Of a stretch of DNA of 64,000 nt, positions 53,983 through 63,620 are shown in pieces. Position 1 is the stretch's first letter. Each line of letters opens with the position of its first letter. The notes under the pieces are model-generated. The model made no database searches and was not told the origin of the DNA. It saw nothing but the letters and a program-made list of their open reading frames with translations. Source of the DNA: FEN-1191 sp036490715 (GTDB lineage Bacteria > Pseudomonadota > Gammaproteobacteria > Steroidobacterales > Steroidobacteraceae); assembly GCA_036490715.1 (NCBI GenBank), contig DASXDL010000003.1, positions 162,623 to 226,622 on the forward strand, written 5' to 3'. A program made the translations under genes and the position numbers.

Positions 53983-55750
53983 TGAACTGCAGCCGATGCA
54001 GCTCCGCGTAGATGCCACCCTGAGCCAGCAGTTCGGCGTGCGCGCCGACCTCGACCACGCGGCCCTCGCTCAGCACCAGGATGCGGTCGGCGCGCTCGAT
54101 GGTCGACAGGCGGTGTGCGATCACCAGCGTGGTACGGTTCTTCACCAGCTGATCGAGCGCCTCCTGTATGTGGCGCTCGGCGGCGGTATCGAGCGAAGAC
54201 GTGGCCTCATCCAGGATCAGGATCGGGGTATCGCGCAGCAGCGCCCGGGCGATGGCTACCCGCTGACGCTGGCCGCCCGACAACAGCACGCCGCGATCGC
54301 CCACCATCGTATCCAGACCTTGCGGCATCTGTTCGACGAACTCCATGACATAGGCGGCGCGCGCGGCCTCCAGCAGCTGTGCTTCGCTGATGCCGGTGGC
54401 ACCGAACACGATGTTGCTGCGGATCGATTCGTTGAACAGCACCACTTCCTGGCTCACCAGACTCATCTGTCGGCGCAGGTCCGGCAGCTGATATTCGCGG
54501 ATGTCCACGCCGTCGATCAGCACCGCGCCCGAGGTTGGATCGTAGAAACGCGGCAGCAGCGACACCAGCGTCGACTTGCCGCCGCCGGAACGGCCGACGA
54601 TCGCCAGTGTGGTGCCGGCAGGAACCCGGGCGTTGATGTCGTGCAGCACCGCCCCGTTGTCGCTGGCGTATTCGAAGTTGACGGCGCGGAATTCGACGTC
54701 GCCGCGTACCCGCCGCGGCGCGAACGTACCGCCGGCCGGTTCGGTTGCGCCATCGAGCACTGCGAATACGCTGGCGCCGGCGGCGATGCCCTGCTGCAGC
54801 GGTCCGGCGACGTTCAATATCCGGCGCAATGGCTGCGACACCAGCATGGCAGCGATGATGAACGGGATCAGGTCAGCCACACTGAGCGTGCCGGCGGCGA
54901 TCTGGCGATTGGCGATCAGCAATACCCCGGCCAGTCCAAGCGCTGCCAGCATCTGCACGATCGGATTGCTGATCGAGCGCGCCGAGATCAGCCGCACGTT
55001 GGTGTGGCGGTTGAGCTCATTGGCCTCATCGAACAACCGCCGGATGTGCTCCTGCGCGTTGAATACCTTGACCACGCGGTGCGCATCGAGCGCATCCTTG
55101 GCCACGCGCGTGACATCGCCCATCGAGTTCTGGATGCGGGCGCTGTAGCGGCGAAAGCGGATGTTGACGTTGCGTACCAGCCAGGCGATCACCGGCGCCG
55201 CCACCATCAGCACCAGCGCCAGGCGCCAGTTCAGGTAGAACAGCATGCCGACGTTGAACAGGATCGCGAGCGAGTCGCGGATCATCACCGTGAGCGAGTC
55301 GGTGGTGGCGGCCGCCACCATCTCGGCGTTGTAGGTCAGACGGTTGAGCTTGATCGCCGAGGATTCGCGATCGTACTGCGCGGTCGGCAACAGCAGGTAC
55401 TGCGCGAACAGCTCGCCACGGATCGCCTTGATCACCTGGCGCCCGACCCAGAACGGAAAGTAGTTCGCCAAGTAGTCGCCGACGCCGCGCGCCAGGAAGA
55501 TGATCAACACTCCGAGGGGCAGCAGCCGCAGCACGGTCTGGTGCTGCTGCAGCGCTATGGCATCGTGCAGGTAGGTCTTGACGAACGCGACCGTGATCAG
55601 ATCACTGGCGGCGTACAGCACCATGCCGCAGACGCCGACCAGGTACATCGAGCGGTACGGCCAGGCGTACTGCAGCAGCCGCCGGTAAATCCGGCGCGCG
55701 GTCTGGGCGCTCTCCTCGCTCGCCTCGGCGCGCGCCGACGAATCGTTCAA
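53975..55750 (-). CDS. msbA: Lipid A/LPS core flippase MsbA, ABC transporter (591 aa)
   Basis: Homodimeric half-transporter flipping lipid A-core across the inner membrane. Six-helix TM domain about 20-325, then the ATPase: Walker A GRSGGGKSTLVSLL, Q-loop SLVSQEVVLFN, signature LSGGQRQRVAIARALL, Walker B ILILDEATSSLD and H-loop IAHRLSTIE. Overlaps exbD by 4 bp and lpxK by 8 bp. Confidence 0.97.
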   Translation of the reverse strand: MNDSSARAEASEESAQTARRIYRRLLQYAWPYRSMYLVGVCGMVLYAASDLITVAFVKTYLHDAIALQQHQTVLRLLPLGVLIIFLARGVGDYLANYFPFWVGRQVIKAIRGELFAQYLLLPTAQYDRESSAIKLNRLTYNAEMVAAATTDSLTVMIRDSLAILFNVGMLFYLNWRLALVLMVAAPVIAWLVRNVNIRFRRYSARIQNSMGDVTRVAKDALDAHRVVKVFNAQEHIRRLFDEANELNRHTNVRLISARSISNPIVQMLAALGLAGVLLIANRQIAAGTLSVADLIPFIIAAMLVSQPLRRILNVAGPLQQGIAAGASVFAVLDGATEPAGGTFAPRRVRGDVEFRAVNFEYASDNGAVLHDINARVPAGTTLAIVGRSGGGKSTLVSLLPRFYDPTSGAVLIDGVDIREYQLPDLRRQMSLVSQEVVLFNESIRSNIVFGATGISEAQLLEAARAAYVMEFVEQMPQGLDTMVGDRGVLLSGGQRQRVAIARALLRDTPILILDEATSSLDTAAERHIQEALDQLVKNRTTLVIAHRLSTIERADRILVLSEGRVVEVGAHAELLAQGGIYAELHRLQFSA

Positions 55751-56181
55751 GGGGGCGGCGCCCCGGAATCGTTGACGGTGGCGACATTCATCTGCGTGAA
55801 GCCGAGCCGGCCGAGCACGTCCATGGCGGTGACCACCGACTGGTGGCTGGCGCGGCCGTCGGCGCGGATCGTTACCGGCAGCGTGCGCGGGCCGTTGCCG
55901 ACGGTCTTGATGATCGCGGCGCGCAGCGTGTCGGCGCTGGCGTTGACCAGTTCGCGCGAATTCACCAGGTAGCTGCCGCTGGCGCTGACCGTCACCACCA
56001 ACGCCTCATCGGCTGAGCGCTGCACCGGCAAGCTGCTGGCCTGCGGCAGGCGGATACGCAGCCGGCCCTCGGCGGTGAAGTTCGACGACAGCATGAAGAA
56101 CACGACCAGCAGCAGCACCACGTCGATCAACGACGTGACGTTGATCTCCGGCTCCTCGCTACGGCGCGGTTTGAGCCTCAT
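55747..56181 (-). CDS. exbD: ExbD/TolR-family protein (144 aa)
   Basis: Energy-transducing partner of the proton channel. One TM after a short basic N-terminus: EINVTSLIDVVLLLVVFFMLSS, containing the essential membrane Asp of the family (LIDVVLLLVVFF). Periplasmic domain follows with VTIRADGRASHQSVVTAMDVLGRLG. Start ATG 56181 overlaps the exbB stop by 4 bp. Position ahead of msbA suggests an envelope role; TonB-linked function is not shown. Confidence 0.94.
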   Translation of the reverse strand: MRLKPRRSEEPEINVTSLIDVVLLLVVFFMLSSNFTAEGRLRIRLPQASSLPVQRSADEALVVTVSASGSYLVNSRELVNASADTLRAAIIKTVGNGPRTLPVTIRADGRASHQSVVTAMDVLGRLGFTQMNVATVNDSGAPPP

Positions 56182-56831
56182 GGCGCCGGCACGGCTTCCG
56201 CTGCCGCCGGCGCCTCGGTGGCGTTGCGCGCGGCGTGCTCGACCGCGTCGGCCAGGCGCAGTGCGTGCTTTTCCATCTCCACTACGATGCGATCGACGCG
56301 GCCGCGCAGATACCTGTAGGCGATCAGCGACGGAATCGCTACGCATAGTCCAGCCGCGGTGGCGATCAGCGCCTCGGCAATGCCGCCGGAGAGCATGCGC
56401 GGATCACCGGCGCCGCCGGCATTGATCGCATTAAAAGCCTTGATAATGCCGGTCACGGTGCCCAGCAGCCCCAGCAGCGGTGACACCCCGGCGATGGTTC
56501 CGAGCGTGTTGAGGAAACGCTCCAGCTCGTGCACCACATGCCGGCCGGTGTCTTCCAGGCGCTCCATCAGCACTTCGCGCGGCCGGTTGCGATTGGCCAG
56601 TCCCGCCGCCAGCAGCTTGCCGAGCGGCGAATTTTGCTCCAGGGCGGCGATAATTTTGCCGTTGATCTGGTTGGTCTCGACCAGCTTCCAGACTTTGCGG
56701 GTCAGATCCGGAGGCAGTACACGTCGATCCTGCAGGGTCCAGAGACGCTCGAGAATGATCGCCGCAGCAACGATCGAGCAAAGAATAATGGGCCACATCA
56801 GTGCCCCGCCCGCCTGCACGATCTCCCACAT
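56178..56831 (-). CDS. exbB: ExbB/TolQ/MotA-family proton channel (217 aa)
   Basis: Inner-membrane channel component. N-terminal TM (ALMWPIILCSIVAAAIILERLW), a cytoplasmic loop (HVVHELERFLNTLGTIAGVSPLLGLLGTVTGIIKAF is the hallmark block and third-last TM) and C-terminal TM LIATAAGLCVAIPSLIAY. First gene of the exbB-exbD-msbA-lpxK-kdsB operon. AGGAG lies about 12 nt before the ATG, longer than ideal spacing. Confidence 0.94.
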   Translation of the reverse strand: MWEIVQAGGALMWPIILCSIVAAAIILERLWTLQDRRVLPPDLTRKVWKLVETNQINGKIIAALEQNSPLGKLLAAGLANRNRPREVLMERLEDTGRHVVHELERFLNTLGTIAGVSPLLGLLGTVTGIIKAFNAINAGGAGDPRMLSGGIAEALIATAAGLCVAIPSLIAYRYLRGRVDRIVVEMEKHALRLADAVEHAARNATEAPAAAEAVPAP

Positions 56832-56961
56832 CTCTAGGTGTTACTCCTGTGACGGTGCTCACGTTTCGCTACGCGCGAATGATACCTAAAGCGGCCGCGC
56901 TACAGCGCAGTTTCGAAAATTGCGGCTTATGAGCGCAGTGCGCTGCTACAGTGACGCAGCC

Positions 56962-57513
56962 ATGCCTCGACGCATCGTCAAATACATCGCGCGCATGATC
57001 CATGCGCGCCGCCACAAGTGGTACCTGAGTATCTTCGGGGACCGGCTCACCGATTCGCACCTGTGGTCGCTCAATCGTCATTCGATCACGGCCGCCTTCG
57101 GCGTCGGTATCGCCGTGAGCTTCATCCCGCTACCGGTGCACGTGCTGCTCACGGTATTGATTGCGATCTATTGGCGGCTCAACGTCGCAGTGGGCATTGC
57201 CGGCTGCTACATCGTCAACCCGGTGACCATGGTGCCGATTTACTACTCGGCCTACCGCGTAGGAGCCTGGCTGCTGCGCTACCGGCCGCGTCATTTCGAG
57301 TTTCATCCCGACTGGAACTGGCTCGAACATGGACTCGGGCCGGCCTGGAAACCGTTTCTGCTCGGCTGCCTGGTGTGCGGCATCGGCTGCGGGTTGCTCG
57401 GTCGCTATGCGCTCGAGTTGAGCTGGCGGCTGGCCACCGTGCATCGCTACCGCATGCGCGCGGAGCGGCGTCGAGCTACGAGGCCGCCAGCTGATGCAGC
57501 GTGCCGCCGCTGA
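56962..57513 (+). CDS. DUF2062 membrane protein (183 aa)
   Basis: Small integral-membrane protein of the DUF2062 family. Shows WSLNRHSITAAFGVGIAVSFIPLPVHVLL, where GLAxGxFxxxxPxPxHxL-like spacing is diagnostic, then IAIYWRLNVAVGIAGCYIVNPVTMVPIYYSAYRVG and a C-terminal TM. ATG 56962 (MPRRIVKYI) chosen over a start 42 nt upstream. Its last 38 bp overlap the 3' end of lolD on the other strand. Function not known. Confidence 0.9.
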   Translation: MPRRIVKYIARMIHARRHKWYLSIFGDRLTDSHLWSLNRHSITAAFGVGIAVSFIPLPVHVLLTVLIAIYWRLNVAVGIAGCYIVNPVTMVPIYYSAYRVGAWLLRYRPRHFEFHPDWNWLEHGLGPAWKPFLLGCLVCGIGCGLLGRYALELSWRLATVHRYRMRAERRRATRPPADAACRR

Positions 57514-58174
57514 GCTCGAGTACGCGATCCATGCGTGCGGCCAGCCGGCTGTCATGTGTCACCACCACCAGACTGGTGCCAAACTCGCGGTTCAATTCCA
57601 GCATCAGCGCGAACACCTGCTCGGCGTTGCGGCCGTCAAGATTGCCAGTCGGCTCATCGGCCAGTATCAGCGCCGGCGAGGTGACCAGGGCGCGCGCCAC
57701 CGCCGTGCGCTGACGCTCGCCACCCGACAGCTGGTGCGGCCGATGCTGCAGGCGCTCGGCCAGACCGACGCGCGCCAGCAGGTCGCGGGCGCGCGCCACT
57801 GCCTTGGCGGTCGGCTCACGCCGCACCAGCAGCGGCATCGCGACATTCTCCAGCGCCGAGAACTCCGGCAGCAGGTGATGGAACTGGTAGACGAAGCCGA
57901 TACTGCGGTTACGCAACGCGCAGCGCTCCCGCTCGCCCATGGCGTGAATATCACGACCAGCGACTTCGACCACGCCCGCATCCGGCCGGTCGAGGCCGCC
58001 CAGGATCTGCAGCAGCGTGGTCTTGCCCGAACCGGAGGCGCCAATGACGGCCAGGCGTTCGGCGCGAGCCACCGCAAGCTCGACCCCGGCCAGCACCTCG
58101 AGCGTGCTGGTGTCCTCGCGAAAACTGCGGCACACCCCGCGCGCCGCCAGCACCGGCTCGGACGCGTCAGTCAT
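57476..58174 (-). CDS. lolD: Lipoprotein-releasing system ATP-binding protein (232 aa)
   Basis: ATPase of LolCDE, which extracts outer-membrane lipoproteins from the inner membrane and hands them to LolA. Walker A GASGSGKTTLLQIL, the LolD-typical GFVYQFHHLLPEFSALENV, signature LSGGERQRTAVARAL and Walker B LILADEPTGNLD. Start ATG 58174 overlaps the preceding permease gene by 8 bp. Confidence 0.96.
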   Translation of the reverse strand: MTDASEPVLAARGVCRSFREDTSTLEVLAGVELAVARAERLAVIGASGSGKTTLLQILGGLDRPDAGVVEVAGRDIHAMGERERCALRNRSIGFVYQFHHLLPEFSALENVAMPLLVRREPTAKAVARARDLLARVGLAERLQHRPHQLSGGERQRTAVARALVTSPALILADEPTGNLDGRNAEQVFALMLELNREFGTSLVVVTHDSRLAARMDRVLELSGGTLHQLAAS

Positions 58175-59408
58175 GGCGAAGAGCCTCGGCCGGCTGCGTG
58201 CCGGCGGCCCGCCACGCCGGGTACAGTGTCGCCAGCGCGCATAACGCAAACGCCACACCGCAGATGCGCAGCACGTCGCCCCATTCCGCGTAGGCCGGCA
58301 AGTCGCTCATGAAGTACACCTTGGGGTCCAGAAAATGCGTGCCGACCAGCCGCTCGAGCGCGTGCACCAGCATTTCCAGATTGGCGGCCAGCAGCAGTCC
58401 GAGCGCCGCCCCCAGACAGGTCCCGGCCAGACCGATGCAGGCGCCTTGAATGGAGAATGCCGCCAGAATATTGCGCGGCCCGGCCCCGAGGGTCCGCAGG
58501 ATCGCGATGTCAGAGCGCTTCTCCTTCACCACCATGACCAGCGCCGCCACGATGTTGAACGCAGCCACCGCGATCACCAGCAGCAGAATGACGAACAGCA
58601 TCGACTTGGTGATCTCGATCGAGCGAAAGAAATTGCTGTGCACCCGGGTCCAGTCGCTGACGTAATAGCCGCCGCCTAAACTGAGCGCCAGCTCGCGCAC
58701 CAGGCGCGGGGCCTGGAACGCATCCTTCAGCGCCAGGCGCACGCCGGTAACGCGATCGCCGAGCTGATATAGCCGTGCGGCATCGTGCATGTGCACCAGC
58801 GCCAGTCCGCGATCGTATTCATACATGCCGGAATGGAACGTTCCGACCAGTTGGAAGCGGCGCATGCGCGGCTCGATGCCCGCCGGCGTCGCATTGCCCT
58901 GCGGGGCGATCAACACCACGTCATCGCCGATCTTGACGCCCAGGGCACCGGCCAAGGCGTCGCCCAGAATGATGTGATAGCTGCCATCGATCAGATCCTC
59001 GATGCGCCCGCCTTGAATGCGATCGGCCAGGCCGACGGCGCGGCGCTCTTCCTCGGGCAGTACGCCACGCACGGTGCTGCCGGCAGTGTGCGGTCCGTGC
59101 ATCAGCAGTGCCTGGGCCTCGATGTAGGGCACGGCGGCCACCACGCCCGGCAGCGCCAAGGCCTGCGACTGATCGTGACGCCAATCCTGCAGGCTGCCGC
59201 TCAATCCGGTGAGCGTGGCGTGCGAGGTGACGCTCAGGATGCGGCTATGCAGCTCGCGTTCGAATCCGTTCATAACCGACAGCACCACGATCAGCACCGC
59301 CACCCCGACCGCCAGCCCCAGCGCCGACACCACGCCGATGAACGACAGAAAACCGCGTCCACGCGTAGAGCGCAGATAGCGCGTGCCGAGCAGCCACTCG
59401 TAACCCAA
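58167..59408 (-). CDS. lolE: LolC/LolE-family lipoprotein-releasing permease, second copy (413 aa)
   Basis: FtsX-like permease with TM1 near the N-terminus (LSFIGVVSALGLAVGVAVLIVVLSVMNGFE), a large periplasmic domain and three C-terminal TMs (MLFVILLLVIAVAAFNIVAALVMVVKEK). Paralogous to the upstream gene. Which one equals E. coli LolC or LolE cannot be settled by eye; named LolE by position. 5 bp after lolC. Confidence 0.9.
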   Translation of the reverse strand: MGYEWLLGTRYLRSTRGRGFLSFIGVVSALGLAVGVAVLIVVLSVMNGFERELHSRILSVTSHATLTGLSGSLQDWRHDQSQALALPGVVAAVPYIEAQALLMHGPHTAGSTVRGVLPEEERRAVGLADRIQGGRIEDLIDGSYHIILGDALAGALGVKIGDDVVLIAPQGNATPAGIEPRMRRFQLVGTFHSGMYEYDRGLALVHMHDAARLYQLGDRVTGVRLALKDAFQAPRLVRELALSLGGGYYVSDWTRVHSNFFRSIEITKSMLFVILLLVIAVAAFNIVAALVMVVKEKRSDIAILRTLGAGPRNILAAFSIQGACIGLAGTCLGAALGLLLAANLEMLVHALERLVGTHFLDPKVYFMSDLPAYAEWGDVLRICGVAFALCALATLYPAWRAAGTQPAEALRHD

Positions 59409-59413
59409 GCGCG

Positions 59414-60661
59414 CTACTCGTAGCGCAGCGCGTCGGCCGGCGGTGTGCGCGCGGCCCGCAGTGCCGGATAGACCGTGGACAGCAGCGTCAGCACCAGCGC
59501 CGTGCCACTGATCCAGGCGACATCGTGCAGGTGCAGGTCGGAAGGAATGGTGGTGATGTAGTACACCTCGGAGTTCAGAAACTGAAAATGCAGGATTCGT
59601 TCAAGCACCGGAACGATGCTGCTGACATTGGCGGCCAGCAGCACCCCGAGCGCGATGCCAGCCGCGACCCCGAACCAGCCGATCGCCAGCCCCTGGGTGA
59701 CGAAGGTCTGCAGGATGCTGCGCGGAGCGGCGCCAAAGGTTCGCAGAATCGCGATGTCGGTGCGTTTGTCATTCACCACCATCACCAGCATCGCCACGAT
59801 GTTGAAAGCGGCGACGCCAACCACCAGCATCAGGATCAGGGCCATCATGGTCTTCTCGATCCGGATCGCACGAAAATAGCTGGCATTCTCTTGCGCCCAG
59901 TCGCTGGTGGTGTAGCCGGCGCCGGCCGCGGCACGCACCGCCGGCATGAATTCGCCCGCCAGCAGCGGATCGGTGAAGCGCAGGCGCACGCCACTGTCGC
60001 CCTGAGCCAGCGGCGCAAACGAGCGCACATCATCCAGATCCGCCAGAATCAGGGTGTTGTCGTGATCCTCGAGCCCGGCCTCGAACACGCCGCCGACACT
60101 GAACTCGCGCAGCCGCGGTTCCGGGATGCCCCCGGTGGAGCTCATCGGCACCAGCAGCGTGACGTGATCGCCAACCTTCACGCCGAGCTGATCAGCGATG
60201 TCGCGGCCGAGAATGGCGGCGTTGCTGCCCGGCTGCAGCGCATCGAGGCTGCCCTCCACCAGAAACGGGCGTACGTCGGCGACTGCCGCCTCGAGCCCCG
60301 GCTCGATGCCACGCAGAATCACCGGCAGCATCTCCGGCACACGCACCGCCAGGGCCGTGAGTTCCATGTAGGGTGCGACCCCGACCACACCCGGCAGGTG
60401 CTGCAGCCGCGCTCGCAATGCCTGCTCGCCATCGGCAGATGCCACGCCGGTTGCAACGACATGAGCCTGTGCATTGAGCGACAGCAGCCGGTCGCGCAGC
60501 TCATCTTCGAATCCGTTCATGACCGACAGGATCACGATCAGCGCCGCCACGCCCAGGCATACGCCGGCCAGCGACACCCAGGTGATGAACGATACGAAGA
60601 ACTTGTGCTGCCGCGAGCGCACGTAACGCAGCCCGATGAACAATGACAGCGGCTGAAACAT
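59414..60661 (-). CDS. lolC: LolC/LolE-family lipoprotein-releasing permease, first copy (415 aa)
   Basis: Same layout as its neighbour: GLRYVRSRQHKFFVSFITWVS, TM1 with LIVILSVMNGFEDELR, a periplasmic domain and C-terminal TMs (MALILMLVVGVAAFNIVAMLVMVVNDK). The periplasmic part would carry the LolA-binding hook. Leads the operon, giving order C-E-D rather than the C-D-E of E. coli. Divergent from the BamE-like gene. Confidence 0.9.
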   Translation of the reverse strand: MFQPLSLFIGLRYVRSRQHKFFVSFITWVSLAGVCLGVAALIVILSVMNGFEDELRDRLLSLNAQAHVVATGVASADGEQALRARLQHLPGVVGVAPYMELTALAVRVPEMLPVILRGIEPGLEAAVADVRPFLVEGSLDALQPGSNAAILGRDIADQLGVKVGDHVTLLVPMSSTGGIPEPRLREFSVGGVFEAGLEDHDNTLILADLDDVRSFAPLAQGDSGVRLRFTDPLLAGEFMPAVRAAAGAGYTTSDWAQENASYFRAIRIEKTMMALILMLVVGVAAFNIVAMLVMVVNDKRTDIAILRTFGAAPRSILQTFVTQGLAIGWFGVAAGIALGVLLAANVSSIVPVLERILHFQFLNSEVYYITTIPSDLHLHDVAWISGTALVLTLLSTVYPALRAARTPPADALRYE

Positions 60662-60770
60662 CAGCCCGGCATTAGAGCACAGCCTTCAGGAAAACAGGAC
60701 CTGCATCACAGAACCGCGCCGGTCAGCCGGTGCTATAGTTCCCGCATCGGCACGAACCTAGAGGTGCGCT

Positions 60771-61115
60771 ATGCGTCAAATCCGAAGCAGACCCAAGGCT
60801 CAGGCGCTCAAGATCACGCCGCGACTGCTGGTCATGCTGGCAGCGGCCTTAAGTGCGCTGATGTTCGCACTGCTGGCGATGGTGGCGCACTCCGAGACCG
60901 TCGACGTCAACGACCAGGTCATGGTGCGCGAATCAACTGTCGCCCGACCCTCGCGCGGTATGACGATGCAGGCGGTCGAGCACAAATTCGGAGCACCGCA
61001 ACAGCGCCACGAGGCGGTCGGTGAGCCGCCGATCTCGCGCTGGGACTATCAGGCATTCTCGGTATTCTTCGAGAAGGACCGCGTGATCCATGCGGTCGTG
61101 ACCACGGGCAGCTAG
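60771..61115 (+). CDS. Small exported protein with a BamE/SmpA-like region (114 aa)
   Basis: Basic N-terminus and one hydrophobic segment (LLVMLAAALSALMFALLAMVAHS) acting as signal or anchor. The C-terminal part, RGMTMQAVEHKFGAPQQRHEAVGEPPISRWDYQAFSVFFEKDRVIHAVV, follows the BamE-like pattern of a helix (Mxxxxxxx-FGxP) followed by strands (W-Y--F-V-F). Similar small proteins occur in xanthomonads; function unknown. An extended -10-like TGCTATAGT at 60731-60739 may drive it. Confidence 0.75.
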   Translation: MRQIRSRPKAQALKITPRLLVMLAAALSALMFALLAMVAHSETVDVNDQVMVRESTVARPSRGMTMQAVEHKFGAPQQRHEAVGEPPISRWDYQAFSVFFEKDRVIHAVVTTGS

Positions 61116-61117
61116 CG

Positions 61118-62443
61118 CTACAGCTCTCGCAGCCCCTCGGTCACCGGCACGCGCGCCGCGCGCAGCGCCGGAAACAGTCCGCCGATCAGCCCGATCGCCA
61201 GCGCCCACTTCAGGCCGGTCCACAGCACCGGCGCAGTCACCTGGAACGCGAACACCACCTGGGTGAAGTTCTGTCCTAGCGTCGACACCGTGTAGTGGTT
61301 GAATACCACCCAGGTCAGCAGCGCGCCCACCACACCGCCCAGTAGCGCCAGCAGCATGGTCTCGATCAGCACCGACACCACCACCGGCGCTGATCTGAAG
61401 CCGATGGCGCGCAGTGTGGCGATTTCGCGGGCGCGCGTCGCCACGGCGGCATACATCGTGTTGAGCGCACCGAACACCGCCCCGACTCCCATGATCACCG
61501 CGATCGTGATTCCCAGTACACGAATCAGCGTGGTCAATCGTTCGGACTGCTCGCTGTAGTAATCACGCGTGGTCTTCACATCGACCTTAAGGCGCGGATC
61601 GCTGGCCAGTTCCGCCTTGAATGCATCGAACGCTGCGGCAGCGGTGAGCCGCACGGTCACCGAGGCGACGCTGCTGCCACGCCGATAGGTGGCGGCGACC
61701 ACGTCGGAGTCGGCCCACAGCTCCGAATCGTGCGCATCCTGCGACTCAAACTCGCCGACCACGGTCCAGAGCTGGCCATTGAGCTTGAGCGTAGAGCCAA
61801 GGCCCAGGCCGGCGAACTGCTGCTGCGCGCCCTTGCCGACGATCAGCTCGCGCAGTCCGGGCCCGAACGGCCGGCCGGCGATGATGTGTACATTCGGACG
61901 CAAGGCCCAGGCGCGCGGGCCCACTCCACGGATCTCGACGTTGGCATCCAGGCCGTTGCTGCGCTTGGGCACGGTCGCGGCCAGCACCAGCTCGGGCGAA
62001 GCGATCGGTTCGCCCTTGGGGTCGCGTAGCACCTGCGGCGCCTGGGCAATGACCACGGCGTCGTCGTGCTCGAGCACCGAGTTGAGTTCGGTGAGCGCAC
62101 CGGCACGCATCACGATCGCGGTATCGGTGCTGCCGCTGAGCTTGAGCGTGGCCTCGAACCCGGCCGCCATCGCCAGCAGCGCCACCAGCACCGCTACCAC
62201 CCCGGCGATCCCGACCACCACTACCGAAGCCGCCGCCAGCCGCTGCGGGATTGTCGCCAGGCCGACCTCGGTCACCGACCAGGTCTGCCGCCCGAGCCGC
62301 GTCACCACGGTCCACAGCGCCAGCAGCAGCACCGCCGCCAGCAGCAGCCACCAAGGCGCCAGTACCAGCAGCCCGATCGAGAGTGCACCGCCCGCCAATC
62401 CAGTCAGCAGGACATCGAGGCCGTGAGCACCGCGGCGCGCCAT
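61118..62443 (-). CDS. ABC transporter permease, FtsX/MacB type (441 aa)
   Basis: Two hydrophobic helices near the N-terminus (VLLTGLAGGALSIGLLVLAPWWLLLAAVLLL), another TM (VVVVGIAGVVAVLVALLAMAAGF), a periplasmic core and the FtsX domain TMs (VIMGVGAVFGALNTMYAAVATRAREIATLRAIGF, where the REIxxLRAxG motif is diagnostic). Start at 62443 (MARRGAHGL); a longer frame begins in the upstream gene. 13 bp after the other permease. Substrate unknown. Confidence 0.88.
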   Translation of the reverse strand: MARRGAHGLDVLLTGLAGGALSIGLLVLAPWWLLLAAVLLLALWTVVTRLGRQTWSVTEVGLATIPQRLAAASVVVVGIAGVVAVLVALLAMAAGFEATLKLSGSTDTAIVMRAGALTELNSVLEHDDAVVIAQAPQVLRDPKGEPIASPELVLAATVPKRSNGLDANVEIRGVGPRAWALRPNVHIIAGRPFGPGLRELIVGKGAQQQFAGLGLGSTLKLNGQLWTVVGEFESQDAHDSELWADSDVVAATYRRGSSVASVTVRLTAAAAFDAFKAELASDPRLKVDVKTTRDYYSEQSERLTTLIRVLGITIAVIMGVGAVFGALNTMYAAVATRAREIATLRAIGFRSAPVVVSVLIETMLLALLGGVVGALLTWVVFNHYTVSTLGQNFTQVVFAFQVTAPVLWTGLKWALAIGLIGGLFPALRAARVPVTEGLREL

Positions 62444-62456
62444 GACTCGGTGCCCG

Positions 62457-63620
62457 CTAGCGACCGGCGAGCGCATCGACGATGCGCAGCCGCATGCCGC
62501 GGCGCGCCGGCAGCGCACCCACCAGCAGTCCGATCAGCAGCATGATCGCCAACCCCCGTAGCCAGATTGCCCCGCCTACGCTCGTCATCGGCACGCTGGT
62601 GCCGAGCGTGGCGCGTACCGCATCGACCACGATGCCGGAGATCACCAGGCCGATGGCACCGCCCAGCAGGATCAGAAGCACCGACTCGGCCAGCACCAGC
62701 GCCAATATGCTGCGGTTGGAAAAGCCGATGGTCTTGAGCACCGCGATCTCGGGAATGCGTTCCCGCACCGCCTGCGCCATGGTGTTGCCGGTCAGCAGCA
62801 CCAGCGTGAAGAACACCGCCGCCATGATCGCCCCGACGATCAGACCGATGTCACCGAACTGGCTGACGAACGCGGCATTGAACGCCTGCTCGGTCTGGGT
62901 CTTGGTCTCGTGATCGGAGTTTGCCGACAGCGCATCGACCGCCTGCGCAACCTGCTGCGCCTGCTTGGAATCGCTGACCCGCAGCGCGTACCAGCCGACA
63001 TTGCCATTGCCGAACTGCCGTGCCTCATCGAAGTAGTCCCAATTGAAGAACAGGATGTTCTCCTGGCTCTTCTGCTTGGGGTCAACGGCACGATAGATGC
63101 CGACCAGATCGAAGGTCCAGTCGTTGCTGCCATTTTTTTGCGGATAAATGGTGGCCTGCAGTGGGATCTTGTCGCCCAGATGCCAGTGGAACTTGTCGGC
63201 CAGACTCTCGCCGATCACTGCGCCGGTGCGGGTGTTGCGGAAGGCCGCGCGCTGCTCGGCCGGCAACTGCCACTCCGGATACAGATCAAGGAAGTTGGCG
63301 GCGACCGCCTCGTTGGCGAAGAAATTCTTCCGATCCTGGTAGATGCCGCCGAACCAGTTGGCGTAACTGACCTCGGCGATGCCGGGCAGTGCCTGGATGC
63401 GTGGTAGCAGACTCTTGGGCAGCTGCATCGTGAAGCTGATCTTCGACACCGTGATCAGGCGATCGACCCCGGCGACGCTGTTGGCGGCGTTGGCAAACGC
63501 ACTGCGCACCGAGTCGAGCAAGCCGAACAGCAGGAACGCCGCCAGCACCGACAGCAGCGTGAATACGGTGCGCGTCTTGCGGCGGAACATCGCGCTCCAG
63601 ATCAGCTGCAGGTACTTCAC
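62457..63620 (-). CDS. ABC transporter permease, FtsX/MacB type (387 aa)
   Basis: N-terminal cytoplasmic RRKTRTVFTLLSVLAAFLLFGLLD with TM1, a periplasmic MacB-like core (about residues 45-250) and FtsX domain with IPEIAVLKTIGFSNRSILALVLAESVLLILLGG. Overlaps the ATPase gene by 4 bp. With the second permease and ATPase it forms a heterodimeric MacB-like exporter or mechanotransmission complex; no adaptor is in view. Confidence 0.9.
   Translation of the reverse strand: MKYLQLIWSAMFRRKTRTVFTLLSVLAAFLLFGLLDSVRSAFANAANSVAGVDRLITVSKISFTMQLPKSLLPRIQALPGIAEVSYANWFGGIYQDRKNFFANEAVAANFLDLYPEWQLPAEQRAAFRNTRTGAVIGESLADKFHWHLGDKIPLQATIYPQKNGSNDWTFDLVGIYRAVDPKQKSQENILFFNWDYFDEARQFGNGNVGWYALRVSDSKQAQQVAQAVDALSANSDHETKTQTEQAFNAAFVSQFGDIGLIVGAIMAAVFFTLVLLTGNTMAQAVRERIPEIAVLKTIGFSNRSILALVLAESVLLILLGGAIGLVISGIVVDAVRATLGTSVPMTSVGGAIWLRGLAIMLLIGLLVGALPARRGMRLRIVDALAGR

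Noticed and set aside
53777..55972. 731-codon open frame on plus, opposite lpxK, msbA and exbD
   Set aside because: Same GC-driven effect; the minus-strand genes carry intact Walker and P-loop motifs.
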